Notes: generated by a model not told the origin, from the sequence alone. A DNA stretch of 64,000 bases from Chelativorans petroleitrophicus (GCF_025398195.1 NZ_JAODNV010000003.1:122737-186736), one strand, 5' to 3'. Positions 18,696 through 30,266 are shown, numbered from the stretch's first letter. A program made the numbers and translations.

Positions 18696-20029
18696 GCGCG
18701 TCACCCTTGCCCGACCCGGGCGCACTTTTTTCCCCTTTTGACTTTTCCGCACGTAAAACCGTGGTCGTCGCGGTTTCGGGCGGTGGCGATTCACTCGCCC
18801 TTCTCTTTCTTCTTCAGGACTATTTGCGAAAGCAGGCGCATGCGCCGTCGCTCTTGGCCGTCACGGTCGATCACGGTCTGCGTGCCGAATCGGCCGAGGA
18901 GGCGCATGCTGTGGGCTGCCTTGTCCGCGAGTATGGGATCGCCCATCGTGTGCTTGCCTGGCAAGGGCCGAAACCTGCCACGCGAATTGCCGAAGCGGCC
19001 CGCCGGGCGCGCTTGGCTCTGCTTGCCCGCGCGGCCAGTGAAGCAGGCACCGATCTGGTGCTGACTGGGCATACCGTCGACGATCAGGCCGAAACCGTCA
19101 CCATGCGCCTCGCCCGCGGTGAGGGCAGGGGGCTCGCGGGCATCGCGCCCGCCACGCTCTATAGAGGTGGCGTTTGGTTTGTACGTCCTTTGCTTGCGAC
19201 GAGGCGGCAGGCGCTGCGCATGTTCCTGAAGGCGCGCGGAATCGAATGGATTGAGGACCCGTCCAATCGTGACCGGCGCTTCGAACGAAGCCGCATCCGG
19301 CTGGACCTTGGCGAGGAGGCCGTTCCCTCGCTTCTGGCGAGGGCTCGGGAAGCCTCTGCGGCGCGCGAAGAGGCTGGCCGCCGGGCGGCCGCGTTCATTG
19401 CTGCGCTTGCAGAAGGGGTTGCTCCCGGCCTTCTCCGTCTCCCGCTCGCTGATCTGAAGGGGGCGGACAGGGAGAGCGCCCTTTACGTGCTGCGCATTTT
19501 GCTCGCCGTCGCCGGAGGCACGCCGCATCTGCCGGACGAGGAGCGCACAGCGAACCTGCTCGCCCAAACGGGCGAGGGGGGCCGCACCACCCTCTCAAGG
19601 TCGGTGGTGACCTGCCGGCATGGATATCTCCATTTCCATCGGGAGCTGCGCAACCTGCCGCGGGTGCCGCTCTCGGAGGAAGTCCACTGGGACGGACGGT
19701 ATCGCCTCCGCTCCCGAGACGCAGCTCAGGATCTTGCCGTTGCGGCTCTCGGGCAGGACTACGCGCGGGAGGCGGAGGTGTCGGGCTTCGATGCACCTGC
19801 CGAGCTTGTCCGCGCGGCGCTGGCGGCCGAGCCTGGCCTTTGGAAAGGCGGGGCCCGGCTCGCGCGTGCAACGGATTCGCCCCATGTCGCCTGTGAGCCG
19901 ATCCTTGGGCCGTGGTCGGAACTTCTTCCCTCTTTCGATCTTGCTCCCGCGGAGGCCGTAGGCAGGCTCATCGGCGCGCCCTCTCTGCCGCCGCTGCCTT
20001 GGCGAAGCCACAAAAAGGAAGTCGGATGA
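18689..20029 (+). CDS. tilS: tRNA(Ile)-lysidine synthetase TilS
   Basis: TilS converts C34 of the CAU-anticodon tRNA-Ile to lysidine. The 446-aa product has the PP-loop VAVSGGGDSLALL near residue 27, VDHGLR near residue 62, and HTVDDQAETVTMRL near residue 127. The assigned start is TTG at 18689, overlapping the end of cpoB by 7 bases; the homologous region begins about 20 residues later. The essential tilS-ftsH order is normal in alphaproteobacteria. Confidence 0.92.
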   Translation: MLSASPLPDPGALFSPFDFSARKTVVVAVSGGGDSLALLFLLQDYLRKQAHAPSLLAVTVDHGLRAESAEEAHAVGCLVREYGIAHRVLAWQGPKPATRIAEAARRARLALLARAASEAGTDLVLTGHTVDDQAETVTMRLARGEGRGLAGIAPATLYRGGVWFVRPLLATRRQALRMFLKARGIEWIEDPSNRDRRFERSRIRLDLGEEAVPSLLARAREASAAREEAGRRAAAFIAALAEGVAPGLLRLPLADLKGADRESALYVLRILLAVAGGTPHLPDEERTANLLAQTGEGGRTTLSRSVVTCRHGYLHFHRELRNLPRVPLSEEVHWDGRYRLRSRDAAQDLAVAALGQDYAREAEVSGFDAPAELVRAALAAEPGLWKGGARLARATDSPHVACEPILGPWSELLPSFDLAPAEAVGRLIGAPSLPPLPWRSHKKEVG

Positions 20030-20153
20030 TAACCATCTCTTTTCAGAGTCGGAATCAGGCCGCTGCGGCGCTTGGCAACGTTGTGCTTGCTCCCTATGTT
20101 AGGCACTACAGTGCCACGGACGATGCCGGCCTCGGCGCACCTATGGAACGCAC

Positions 20154-22091
<1,938 letters not shown>

Positions 22092-22140
22092 GGCTCGAAC
22101 TCTCTTCCTCCTGAAATCCCTGCGTGAGACCCGAGACCTC

Positions 22141-22169
22141 CACATGAGCGGGCAAATCCCGCTCATGTG
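22141..22169 (+). terminator. Hairpin after ftsH
   Basis: A perfect 12-bp stem (CACATGAGCGGG at 22141-22152 with CCCGCTCATGTG at 22158-22169) around CAAAT lies 50 bp after the ftsH stop. No T run follows, so it may be a processing or stabilising structure rather than a classic terminator. Confidence 0.5.
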
Positions 22170-22360
22170 CATGCACCTGAGCCGCTGTCTACAGCCGGAT
22201 GATCGAACAATTACCCAATTTTAAGTATAGTGGACAATCGCCCGTTCATCTGGACCAATTACATCCCCTCACATAAATTGATACGTCCCTCCGCCCGGGG
22301 CTGTGGCAAATATCAGGTGAGACCGGCGCCTTGCGACAAAGGAAATTGGTACGCAAAAGC
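22170..22360 (+). other. Non-coding gap before glmM
   Basis: The gap contains an AT-rich segment (AATTACCCAATTTTAAG) followed by TATAGT at about 22226, a good -10 candidate for glmM. I see no gene or further repeat here. Confidence 0.4.
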
Positions 22361-23713
22361 ATGTCGAAACAGTATTTCGGGACCGACGGAATCCGTGGCC
22401 GCGCCAACAGATTTCCCATGACCGCCGAGGTGGCGATGCGGGTTGGCATGGCCGTGGGACTGACCTTCCAGAACGGTAATCATCGGCACCGGGTGGTACT
22501 CGGCAAGGACACCCGCCTTTCCGGCTACATGATCGAGAATGCGCTGGTGTCGGGCTTCTGCGCGGCCGGCATGGACGTCTTTCTGCTGGGGCCCATCCCG
22601 ACGCCGGCTGTCGCTATGCTGGTGCGCTCGCTGAGGGCCGATATCGGCGTTATGATCTCGGCCTCGCACAATCCGTTCCAGGACAACGGCATCAAGCTGT
22701 TTGGTCCGGACGGCTACAAGCTCTCCGACGAAATCGAAGCGCGCATCGAGGCCATGCTCGACAAGGATGTCGAACTCGCGCTGGCCGATGCCGACATGCT
22801 TGGCCGCGCCAAGCGCATCGATGGCGTGCATGACCGCTATATCGAGGCGGCCAAGCGCACGCTGCCGCGCGATCTGTCTCTTTCGGGCTTGCGCATCGTC
22901 ATCGACTGCGCCAACGGCGCGGCCTATCGTGTCGCGCCTGCGGCGCTGTGGGAGCTCGGCGCGGAGGTCGTGCCGATCCATGTGGAGCCGAACGGCCTCA
23001 ACATCAATCTGGAATGCGGGTCCACCCATCCGGCAAGCCTCGTCAAGAAGGTGCACGAGGTGCGCGCCGATATCGGTATCGCCCTCGACGGGGATGCCGA
23101 CCGAGTGGTGATGGTCGACGAGAACGGCAACGTGATCGACGGCGATCAGATCATGGCGCTGATCGCACAATCTTGGCATGAGAGGGGACGGCTTACGGGC
23201 GGCGGCATCGCGGCCACAGTCATGTCCAATCTTGGCCTGGAGCGGTTCCTGGCTAGCCGCGGCCTGGCCCTTCATCGCACCAAGGTGGGCGATCGCTATG
23301 TGGTGGAGCATATGCGCGCGCACGGCCTCAATGTCGGCGGCGAGCAGTCCGGTCACGTGATCCTGTCCGATTTCTCGACCTCCGGCGACGGGCTGGTTAC
23401 GGCTTTGCAGGTGCTTGCCTGCATCAAACGGGAGAACCGGCCGGCAAGCGAGGTCTGCCGCAAGTTTGAGCCGGTTCCCCAGGTGCTCAAGAATGTGCGC
23501 ACCGGCAACGGGAAGCCTCTGGAAAGCGCGCCCGTGAAGGCGGCGATCTCCGATGCGCAGGCGAAGCTCGGCGACAGCGGCAGGCTGGTCATCCGGCCTT
23601 CCGGTACAGAGCCGCTGATCCGCGTGATGGCGGAAGGCGACAACCCCGAACTCGTCCAGTCGGTCGTCGATGAAATCGTGGGCGCCATTTCGGAGGCGAA
23701 GTCGGCGGCCTGA
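22361..23713 (+). CDS. glmM: Phosphoglucosamine mutase
   Basis: GlmM interconverts glucosamine-6-phosphate and glucosamine-1-phosphate on the way to UDP-GlcNAc, hence peptidoglycan and LPS. The 450-aa product begins [16 protein letters not shown]. It has the phosphoserine loop [13 protein letters not shown] near residue 100, the metal loop DGDADRV near residue 240, and the phosphate-binding [14 protein letters not shown] near the C terminus. The frame is open to 22331, but the ATG at 22361 matches the family start. ftsH-glmM adjacency is conserved widely. Confidence 0.97.
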   Translation: MSKQYFGTDGIRGRANRFPMTAEVAMRVGMAVGLTFQNGNHRHRVVLGKDTRLSGYMIENALVSGFCAAGMDVFLLGPIPTPAVAMLVRSLRADIGVMISASHNPFQDNGIKLFGPDGYKLSDEIEARIEAMLDKDVELALADADMLGRAKRIDGVHDRYIEAAKRTLPRDLSLSGLRIVIDCANGAAYRVAPAALWELGAEVVPIHVEPNGLNINLECGSTHPASLVKKVHEVRADIGIALDGDADRVVMVDENGNVIDGDQIMALIAQSWHERGRLTGGGIAATVMSNLGLERFLASRGLALHRTKVGDRYVVEHMRAHGLNVGGEQSGHVILSDFSTSGDGLVTALQVLACIKRENRPASEVCRKFEPVPQVLKNVRTGNGKPLESAPVKAAISDAQAKLGDSGRLVIRPSGTEPLIRVMAEGDNPELVQSVVDEIVGAISEAKSAA

Positions 23714-23749
23714 ACCCTGCCGCCGGCTAAACAAGCCCGCTTGTTAAGG

Positions 23750-23764
23750 TTAAGCGCAGTTTAA
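23750..23764. promoter_or_regulatory. Candidate CtrA box upstream of first OMP gene
   Basis: TTAA (23750-23753), seven bases, TTAA (23761-23764) lies 75 bp before the ATG. A further TTAA sits just upstream at 23744-23747. Confidence 0.5.
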
Positions 23765-23838
23765 CTTTTTTCCTGCAATCTTCAGCATGATTCAACCGGC
23801 CGGACTGTGGGGGCACAGCGGCATCAGGGGGATGGAAC

Positions 23839-24717
23839 ATGCTGAAATGGGGGATGGTACCGCTTGTTGCGGCCGCTGCGCTGGGTCTTGCAACGGCAGT
23901 TCAAGCTGCGGATCTTTATGAGCCGCCGGTGGTGGTTCCGCCGCCACCTCAGATCATCGAAAAGCCGGTCGCCATCGGCGGCTGGTACTTGCGCGGCGAC
24001 ATCAACTATCATTGGGCGGATCTGCGCGGCACCGAATACATCACCTACGGGTGCCCCGGATGCGCTCCCGATCCGGATACCGACGACTTCGACAGCACCG
24101 ACTTGAAGGGCGCCCTGTCGATCGGCGGCGGCGTCGGATATCAGATCACGCGCTATCTGCGCACGGATTTCACGGCCGATTATTGGTTTGACGCGGATTT
24201 CCGCGGTACCACGACGGGTGTCTCTTGTACCCCCGGTGGCGGTCCGTGCAGTTCCGTGGACACATCCGCTTTCAGCGCTCTGCTCCTGATGGCCAACGCC
24301 TATGTGGATCTGGGCACGTATCATGGCGTCACGCCGTATGTCGGCGCGGGCATCGGCGGCGCCTATGTGCAGTGGGATGATCTCGTAAACGACGCGACAA
24401 CCGGCCTTGTCGTTCACGAGGGTGCCTCGAACTGGCGTTTCGCCTGGGCGCTGATGGCGGGCGCCTCCTACTGCCTGACGGAGAACCTGCAGCTCGACGC
24501 GGGCTATCGCTTCACCCGGATCGAGGGCGGACGCATGTTCGAGGAATCCGGTCTCGGTGTGGGGCCCGGCTTCGACGACGGGTTCAACGTGCATGAGGTG
24601 CGCGCCGGCCTGCGCTACGCGCTGGGCGGTCCGAGCCTTCATTGCTCGGTGCCTCGTGTGGTGGCCTATGATCCGCCACCCTACGAGCCTCCTTACGAGC
24701 CGCCGATCTACAAATAG
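23839..24717 (+). CDS. Outer-membrane beta-barrel protein (Omp25-like), copy 1
   Basis: The 292-aa product has a signal peptide (PLVAAAALGLATAVQAADLYEPP), then alternating amphipathic strands with GGWYLRGDINYHW, GVGYQITRYLRTDFTADY, NAYVDLGTYHGVTPYVGAGIGGAYVQWDD and a final LRYALGG, typical of 8-stranded barrels of the OmpA/Omp25 (ropB) kind. The C terminus has an added Pro-Tyr-rich tail (YDPPPYEPPYEPP), unusual since barrels normally end in an aromatic residue. It has four cysteines in two close pairs in the loops. A paralogue follows at 24900; the two share strand sequences but not loops. Confidence 0.85.
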   Translation: MLKWGMVPLVAAAALGLATAVQAADLYEPPVVVPPPPQIIEKPVAIGGWYLRGDINYHWADLRGTEYITYGCPGCAPDPDTDDFDSTDLKGALSIGGGVGYQITRYLRTDFTADYWFDADFRGTTTGVSCTPGGGPCSSVDTSAFSALLLMANAYVDLGTYHGVTPYVGAGIGGAYVQWDDLVNDATTGLVVHEGASNWRFAWALMAGASYCLTENLQLDAGYRFTRIEGGRMFEESGLGVGPGFDDGFNVHEVRAGLRYALGGPSLHCSVPRVVAYDPPPYEPPYEPPIYK

Positions 24718-24739
24718 CGTTTCATCACCCTTTTATCTC

Positions 24740-24768
24740 AAACCGCCCGGTACCTCGCCGGGCGGTTT
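24740..24768 (+). terminator. Terminator after first OMP gene
   Basis: AAACCGCCCGG (24740-24750) pairs perfectly with CCGGGCGGTTT (24758-24768); the loop has 7 bases. The T-rich tract is short (GCTTTG). Confidence 0.75.
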
Positions 24769-24806
24769 GCTTTGTGCGGGCAGCTCGTGTCAATGGTTCG
24801 TTATCC

Positions 24807-24821
24807 TTAACCCGTCCTTAA
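24807..24821. promoter_or_regulatory. Candidate CtrA box upstream of second OMP gene
   Basis: TTAA (24807-24810), seven bases, TTAA (24818-24821) lies 79 bp before the ATG at 24900, nearly the same distance as in the first OMP gene. Confidence 0.5.
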
Positions 24822-24899
24822 CCACCATGGTTAACAATCCCTCTCTAAGCGGCGGAGGCCCGCGGGGTCTTTGCCGCGATTCGCGGAGTGGGGAATCTC

Positions 24900-25712
24900 A
24901 TGCACAAGTCCTTGAGCCTGCCGGCTGCAGCATCGGTCGTGGCCCTTTGCCTGACGGTCCCTGCCTTGGCCGCAGACTACGATCTGCCGGTTCTTGAGCA
25001 TGCGCCGCATCTGAGGCCGGTGGAGATCGGCTCTGGGTGGTATCTGCGCGGCGACATCGGCTACAATGTAAGCACAAGGCCGGAAGGCGACTTCACCTAC
25101 CGGACCTTTGACGTCGGCACTTACAGCAGCCACACTGCTGCCTCCGCCAATCTCTCGGACGAATTCACTTTCGGCTTGGGCGTCGGCTATTCCTTCACCG
25201 ACATGCTGAGAGCGGACGTGACGGTGGACCGGCTGAGCTCCACTTTCACGGGCTCCGGCCCGTGCGATGCGAGCCTCGGCCCGGCGTGCCGCACGGAAGG
25301 AGAGGCCGATCTCGCGGCCTATGCGGTTATGGCCAATGCCTATGTCGATCTCGGCACCTTCGTGGGTTTTACGCCCTATGTGGGCGCTGGCCTCGGCTAC
25401 ACCTATCTGCATTGGGACGATCTGCGCAGCCGCAATTTCTGCGGCGGGGTGCCATGCGTCGCAAATCCGGGGGCAACCCATCCGGGCGAATCGGACTGGC
25501 GCTTCACCTATGCCTTAATGGCCGGTTTGACCTACGACATCTCCGACAACATGAAGGTCGATCTCGGCTACCGCTACATGAAGATCGACGATGGCGACAT
25601 GTTCGGCTGGGACGCTGCCAGTGCGACTGCGGGGGCGACGGGACTGCAGGGGCAGGACCCGGGCTTTTCGACCCACGAGGTGCGTCTCGGCCTGCGGCTT
25701 GAGCTGTGGTGA
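24900..25712 (+). CDS. Outer-membrane beta-barrel protein (Omp25-like), copy 2
   Basis: The 270-aa protein has a signal peptide (LPAAASVVALCLTVPALAADYDLP), the barrel motifs GSGWYLRGDIGYN, LGVGYSFTDMLRADVTVDR, NAYVDLGTFVGFTPYVGAGLGYTYLHWDD, DNMKVDLGYRYMKIDDGD and a C-terminal LGLRLELW ending in aromatic Trp, as barrels do. It is a tandem paralogue of the gene at 23839. The ATG at 24900 has GGAGTGGGGA upstream; a GTG at 24888 would overlap that site. A terminator follows at 25735. Confidence 0.88.
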   Translation: MHKSLSLPAAASVVALCLTVPALAADYDLPVLEHAPHLRPVEIGSGWYLRGDIGYNVSTRPEGDFTYRTFDVGTYSSHTAASANLSDEFTFGLGVGYSFTDMLRADVTVDRLSSTFTGSGPCDASLGPACRTEGEADLAAYAVMANAYVDLGTFVGFTPYVGAGLGYTYLHWDDLRSRNFCGGVPCVANPGATHPGESDWRFTYALMAGLTYDISDNMKVDLGYRYMKIDDGDMFGWDAASATAGATGLQGQDPGFSTHEVRLGLRLELW

Positions 25713-25734
25713 GCTGATAAAGAAATGCCCCAAG

Positions 25735-25760
25735 AGGCGGGCCGGATAGCCCGCCTTTTT
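25735..25760 (+). terminator. Terminator after second OMP gene
   Basis: AGGCGGGC (25735-25742) pairs with GCCCGCCT (25749-25756), loop CGGATA, followed by a run of T. Confidence 0.9.
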
Positions 25761-25785
25761 CATTCCGCAATGTCTGGAAGGCGTC

Positions 25786-26034
25786 TCAGAAGGCCAGGAT
25801 GATCGTCGCGCCGAGCGACATCAGCACGGCGATCCCGACCAGAGCCATGAAAGTGCGCGGCCGGTCGAAAAAGATGGCATAGCCCGCCAGCCATGCCGCC
25901 GTGGCTGCGCCTAGGGCAAAGAAGAAGGCGTCGCGCTCGCCATAGACAAGCGCCGCAGCCATCAGGCCGCCGACGATGATCGCGCCAAAGACGGTGCTGA
26001 TGGTGACCGCAAACGAATCGTAGTTTTCTTCCAT
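25786..26034 (-). CDS. Small hydrophobic protein of unknown function
   Basis: The 82-aa product begins MEENYDSFAVTISTVFGAIIVGG and has three likely membrane helices (about 11-30, 36-53 and 60-80), with short charged turns (YGERD, FDRPR). It converges on the OMP gene and is divergent from serC. I do not recognise a family. Length, hydrophobic periodicity and a purine-rich site before the ATG make it a believable gene. Confidence 0.55.
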   Translation of the reverse strand: MEENYDSFAVTISTVFGAIIVGGLMAAALVYGERDAFFFALGAATAAWLAGYAIFFDRPRTFMALVGIAVLMSLGATIILAF

Positions 26035-26185
26035 GTCCGGTCCTTCCGTGGGAGCAAACCACGCCCATAACTTATCTGCTTCTCAGAGGAAACGGCAATG
26101 GGAGGAGGCACGATTGCACGGCAGGTGTGACCGAATCGCATTTGGGGTTGCGGTTTTTGGGCGCTTCCGCTAACGACGTCCGCGG

Positions 26186-26227
26186 GCCACCCCTCCCCAC
26201 CGAGGGGCGTGCTATCTGGAAGGATAG
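26186..26227 (+). promoter_or_regulatory. Candidate serC leader RNA element
   Basis: Two hairpins lie directly before serC. The first is CCCCTC (26190-26195)/GAGGGG (26202-26207), extended by CAC/GTG pairing. The second is CTATC (26212-26216)/GATAG (26223-26227) with loop TGGAAG, so the ribosome binding site GGAAGGA is held in a loop and arm seven bases before the ATG. This fits the conserved serC leader motif described upstream of serC in alphaproteobacteria; the family match is from memory. Confidence 0.65.
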
Positions 26228-26233
26228 ATCAAA

Positions 26234-27406
26234 ATGAGCACACTCCCCAAACCGGACATCCGTCCGGCCCGTCCCCATTTCTCCTCTGGACCTTGCGCAA
26301 AGCGCCCCGGCTGGACGCCGGAGGCGCTGAAGAATGCCGCGGTCGGCCGTTCTCACCGGGCAAAAATCGGCAAGGAAAGGCTCTCCCGAGCCATCGAACT
26401 GACGCGCGAGGTGCTCGAGGTGCCAGCCGACTATCGAATCGGCATCGTCCCCGCCTCCGATACGGGCGCCGTCGAGATGGCGCTCTGGTCTCTTCTCGGC
26501 GCGCGCGGCGTCGACATGCTGGCCTGGGAATCCTTCGGCGCGGGCTGGGTGACGGATGTCGTCAAGCAGCTCAGGCTTGAGGATGTGCGCCGCATCGAGG
26601 CGGATTACGGCAAGCTGCCGGACTTGAGCGCGGTGGATTTCGACCGCGACGTGGTCTTCACCTGGAACGGAACCACATCCGGCGTGCGCGTGCCGAACGC
26701 GGATTTCATTCCCGCCGATCGCAAGGGGCTGACGATCTGCGACGCGACGTCGGCGGCTTTCGCGCAGCGGCTCGATTTTGCCAAGCTGGATGTCGTCACC
26801 TTCTCCTGGCAGAAGGTTCTAGGCGGCGAGGCGGCGCATGGCGTGCTGATCCTGAGCCCCCGCGCCGTCGAGCGGCTGGAAACCTACACGCCCTCCTGGC
26901 CGCTGCCCAAAATCTTCCGCCTCACCAAGGGCGGAAAGCTGATCGAAGGCATCTTCCGCGGCGAGACCATCAACACGCCCTCCATGCTGTGCGTGGAGGA
27001 CTACCTAGACGCTCTTGAATGGGCGAAGTCCATCGGCGGGCTCGACGGTCTGATCGCCAGAGCCGACGCGAATTTCGCCGTCATTGACCGCTATGTCGGC
27101 GAAAGCGCTTGGCTTGCGCATCTGGCGGAGGATCCTTCCACGCGCTCCAACACCTCCGTGTGCCTGTCCATCGTGGACGAGGAGGTGGCAAGGCTCGATG
27201 ACGACGCCAAGGCGGCCTTTGCCAAGGGGATCGTATCCGCCCTCGACAAGGAAGGCGTGGCCTACGACATCGGCCACTATCGCGATGCCCCTCCGGGACT
27301 CAGAATCTGGGCCGGCGCCACGGTCGAGACCTCGGATCTCGAAGCGCTCATGCCATGGCTTGGCTGGGCTTTCCAAACGCAAAAGGCGGCACTTCAACGC
27401 GCCTGA
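26234..27406 (+). CDS. serC: Phosphoserine aminotransferase
   Basis: SerC is a PLP enzyme converting 3-phosphohydroxypyruvate plus glutamate to phosphoserine, and also acts in pyridoxal phosphate synthesis. The 390-aa protein is of the alphaproteobacterial type, with [20 protein letters not shown] at the N terminus and the PLP lysine in [20 protein letters not shown] near residue 198. It is followed 65 bp later by serA, giving the first two steps of serine synthesis in one operon. Confidence 0.96.
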   Translation: MSTLPKPDIRPARPHFSSGPCAKRPGWTPEALKNAAVGRSHRAKIGKERLSRAIELTREVLEVPADYRIGIVPASDTGAVEMALWSLLGARGVDMLAWESFGAGWVTDVVKQLRLEDVRRIEADYGKLPDLSAVDFDRDVVFTWNGTTSGVRVPNADFIPADRKGLTICDATSAAFAQRLDFAKLDVVTFSWQKVLGGEAAHGVLILSPRAVERLETYTPSWPLPKIFRLTKGGKLIEGIFRGETINTPSMLCVEDYLDALEWAKSIGGLDGLIARADANFAVIDRYVGESAWLAHLAEDPSTRSNTSVCLSIVDEEVARLDDDAKAAFAKGIVSALDKEGVAYDIGHYRDAPPGLRIWAGATVETSDLEALMPWLGWAFQTQKAALQRA

Positions 27407-27471
27407 GCTTTCATCGGCAGCACCCGTGCGGCCGCCCCAATTTCAAGGCACACATCTGAAAGGAGCCCTCA

Positions 27472-29070
27472 ATGGCACCTCGCGTCCTCGTTTCGGACAA
27501 GCTTTCTCCCACAGCCGTCGAAATTTTCCGCGATCACGGGATCGAGGTCGACTACGAGCCCGAGCTCGGCAAGGACAAGGAGAAGCTGCTTTCCGTCATC
27601 GGCAAGTATGACGGCCTCGCCATCCGCTCGGCCACCAAGGTGACAGAAAAGCTGATCAATGCGGCAACCAATCTGAAGGTGGTCGGCCGCGCCGGCATCG
27701 GCGTTGACAATGTCGATATTCCTGCCGCTTCGCGCCGCGGCATCATTGTGATGAACACGCCCTTCGGCAACTCCATCACGACAGCCGAACACGCGATCGC
27801 CCTGCTGTTCGCCGTGGCGCGGCAGATCCCCGAGGCCAACGCTTCCACGCATGCGGGCAAGTGGGAGAAGAACCGCTTCATGGGTGTGGAGATCACCGGC
27901 AAGACGCTGGGCATCATCGGCTGCGGCAATATCGGCTCGGTGGTCGCCATGCGCGCCATCGGCCTCAAGATGCATGTGGTGGCCTATGATCCGTTCCTTT
28001 CGGAAGCGAGGGCCGAGGAGCTCGGGGTGGAGAAGGTGGAGCTGGACGAGCTGTTCGCGCGGGCCGACTTCATCACGCTCCACACGCCGCTCACCGACAA
28101 GACGCGCGGCATCATCGATGCGGCGGCGATCGCGAAGATGAAGGACGGCGTGCGCATCATCAACTGCGCGCGCGGCGGCCTCATCGTCGAGAAGGACCTG
28201 GTCGAGGCGCTGAAGTCCGGCAAGGTGGCGGGTGCGGGCATTGACGTCTTCGAGGTCGAGCCGGCGACGGAAAACCCGCTTTTCAACCTGCCGAACGTGG
28301 TCTGCACGCCGCATCTGGGCGCGGCGACGACCGAGGCGCAGGAGAACGTGGCGCTGCAGATTGCTGAGCAGATGTCGGACTACCTGATCAAGGGTGCCGT
28401 CACCAACGCCATCAACATGCCCTCGATCTCCGCAGAGGAGGCGCCGCGCCTGAAACCCTTCATCAAGCTCGCGGAGGTGCTGGGCGCTTTCGTGGGCCAG
28501 GTGACCGAGGACTCCATCCGCGAGGTCGAGGTGCTGTTCGACGGCTCCACCGCGGCGATGAACACGCGCGCGCTCGTGAGCGCTGCCCTGGCGGGGCTGA
28601 TCCGGCCGCAGGTTTCCGACGTCAACATGGTGTCGGCCCCGATCATGGCCAAGGAGCGCGGCATCATCGTCTCGGAGGTCAAGCGCGACAAGTCCGGCGT
28701 GTTCGACGGCTATATCAAGCTGACGGTCAAGACGGCCAGCAAGACGCGCAGCATCGCCGGCACGGTGTTCTCCGACGGCAAGCCGCGCTTCATCCAGATC
28801 AAGGGCATCAATCTCGACGCCGAAGTGGGCGAGCACATGGTCTATACGACCAACTACGACACGCCCGGCATCATCGGTCTTCTGGGCACGGTGTGCGCCA
28901 AGCACGGAGTGAACATCGCCAACTTCCAGCTTGGCCGCAACCGGCCGGGGGGCGATGCCATCGCGCTGCTTTATCTCGACGCGCCATTCCCTGAAAACGT
29001 GATACAGGAGCTCCTTGCCAGCGGCTCGATCCTTTCAGCCAAGCGCCTGCACTTTGACGTGAGCGCATAA
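27472..29070 (+). CDS. serA: D-3-phosphoglycerate dehydrogenase
   Basis: SerA oxidises 3-phosphoglycerate, the first committed step to serine. The 532-aa long form has the NAD-binding motif LGIIGCGNIGSVVA near residue 147, catalytic Arg (INCARGGLI), Glu and His (TPHLGAATTEAQENV near residue 280), an intervening ASB domain and a C-terminal ACT domain (NYDTPGIIGLLGTVCAKHGVNIANFQLGR) for allosteric serine sensing. An AAAGGAG site precedes the ATG. A hairpin follows the stop. Confidence 0.97.
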   Translation: MAPRVLVSDKLSPTAVEIFRDHGIEVDYEPELGKDKEKLLSVIGKYDGLAIRSATKVTEKLINAATNLKVVGRAGIGVDNVDIPAASRRGIIVMNTPFGNSITTAEHAIALLFAVARQIPEANASTHAGKWEKNRFMGVEITGKTLGIIGCGNIGSVVAMRAIGLKMHVVAYDPFLSEARAEELGVEKVELDELFARADFITLHTPLTDKTRGIIDAAAIAKMKDGVRIINCARGGLIVEKDLVEALKSGKVAGAGIDVFEVEPATENPLFNLPNVVCTPHLGAATTEAQENVALQIAEQMSDYLIKGAVTNAINMPSISAEEAPRLKPFIKLAEVLGAFVGQVTEDSIREVEVLFDGSTAAMNTRALVSAALAGLIRPQVSDVNMVSAPIMAKERGIIVSEVKRDKSGVFDGYIKLTVKTASKTRSIAGTVFSDGKPRFIQIKGINLDAEVGEHMVYTTNYDTPGIIGLLGTVCAKHGVNIANFQLGRNRPGGDAIALLYLDAPFPENVIQELLASGSILSAKRLHFDVSA

Positions 29071-29078
29071 CGACGGCG

Positions 29079-29108
29079 AAGGCCCCGGCAGAAGAAAACC
29101 GGGGCCTT
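29079..29108 (+). terminator. Hairpin terminator after serA
   Basis: AAGGCCCCGG (29079-29088) pairs perfectly with CCGGGGCCTT (29099-29108), loop of 10 bases. It lacks a long T run but sits in the convergent gap between serA and the EamA gene and could serve both. Confidence 0.7.
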
Positions 29109-29142
29109 CTACCATGGGCGTTGCTGCTTCCAGCTTTGCCGG

Positions 29143-30069
29143 TCACTTTTCTCCAGAGGGTGCGCGCACATGAGGTGCGGTGCCCGTCATCTTCCGCCCG
29201 CTGTATTCGGCAAGCCAAATGCCGCAGAAGACCAGCCCCATCGCCACCGCATGGTAGGGTTGGAAGGCTTCGCCGACGATGAGGATCGAAAGCAGCGTGC
29301 CGAAAATCGGCACTAGGTTGACGAAGAGCCCCGCGCGGTTGGCGCCGATCATTTCGTTTCCCCAGATGTAGAAGACCTGCGCCAGGACCGAAGGGAATAT
29401 GGCCGTATAGGCCGCGATCAGCCAGCCGGGCGTGTCGGGAAACAGAAGGCTGGCGCTGCCATACTCCCAGGCGAGGAACGGCAGGGAGCTGATCAGGGCG
29501 GCCGCGGACAGTACCGTGATCGTGCTCAGCCAGTGGATATCGGGCTTGAAGCGCAGCGCGACCGTATAGATGCCGTAGGACACGACCGCCAGCATCATTA
29601 GGAGATCGCCTGTGTTGACGTCAAGGGAGGCGAGCCGCGTAAGATCGCCGTGGCTCGCCGTCAGGGCAACGCCGGCCAGCGAAAGCAGGAAGCCGACAAG
29701 CTGCAGCAGGCTTGCTCTCACCCGGAAGATGAGAAAATTGAGCACGATGATGACCATGGGGATCGCCGCCTGCTCGATGGAAACATTGACCGCCGAGGTG
29801 AAGAGCAGCGCGCTGTACATGGCGGCGTTGAAGAAGGTGAAACCCAACACGCCCAGCATGGCCATGAACGGCAGGGACCGGCGGATCTTCGGCCAGTCGC
29901 GGCGAAGGGGCCCCATAGCGAAGGGCAGCAGGACGACAAGGCTTAGAAGCCAGCGCAGCGTGGTAAGCGCAAAAGGCGACACATGTCCTACCGCAAGCTT
30001 TCCGGCAACGGCGTTGCCGCCCCAGAAGAGGGTGGTGGCCAGCAGCAAGACATAGGCCTTGGTGTGCAT
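29143..30069 (-). CDS. EamA/DMT-family transporter
   Basis: The 308-aa protein has ten predicted membrane helices in two EamA repeats, starting MHTKAYVLLLATTLFWGGNAVAGKLAVG and, in the second half, LLMMLAVVSYGIYTVALRFK and ANRAGLFVNLVPIFGTLLSILIVGE. This family exports amino acids and other metabolites. The frame is open to 30222, but the ATG at 30069 matches family starts. Beside serC-serA, a role in amino-acid export is possible, but only by position. Confidence 0.88.
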   Translation of the reverse strand: MHTKAYVLLLATTLFWGGNAVAGKLAVGHVSPFALTTLRWLLSLVVLLPFAMGPLRRDWPKIRRSLPFMAMLGVLGFTFFNAAMYSALLFTSAVNVSIEQAAIPMVIIVLNFLIFRVRASLLQLVGFLLSLAGVALTASHGDLTRLASLDVNTGDLLMMLAVVSYGIYTVALRFKPDIHWLSTITVLSAAALISSLPFLAWEYGSASLLFPDTPGWLIAAYTAIFPSVLAQVFYIWGNEMIGANRAGLFVNLVPIFGTLLSILIVGEAFQPYHAVAMGLVFCGIWLAEYSGRKMTGTAPHVRAPSGEK

Positions 30070-30266
30070 GCGCGGTTTCCGGGACAATCTCGAAGACCGG
30101 AAGGCAATAGCGCCTCCGTCGCCGCCCGTAAATCGAAGTGGCGGCAAGAAATCCCCGCGGCAGGACCATGGAGCGCGAAAGAAGGGTCGCATCCAGCGGC
30201 GCGGGGGGCTATAGAGCCACATTTGGACACCATAAGTATGGGTGGCTTTCCTGAAGGAAGGATTTC

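Noticed and set aside
23739..23754. AACAAGC/GCTTGTT repeat after glmM as a terminator
   Set aside because: The loop would be only 2-4 bases and no T run follows; more likely part of the OMP promoter region.
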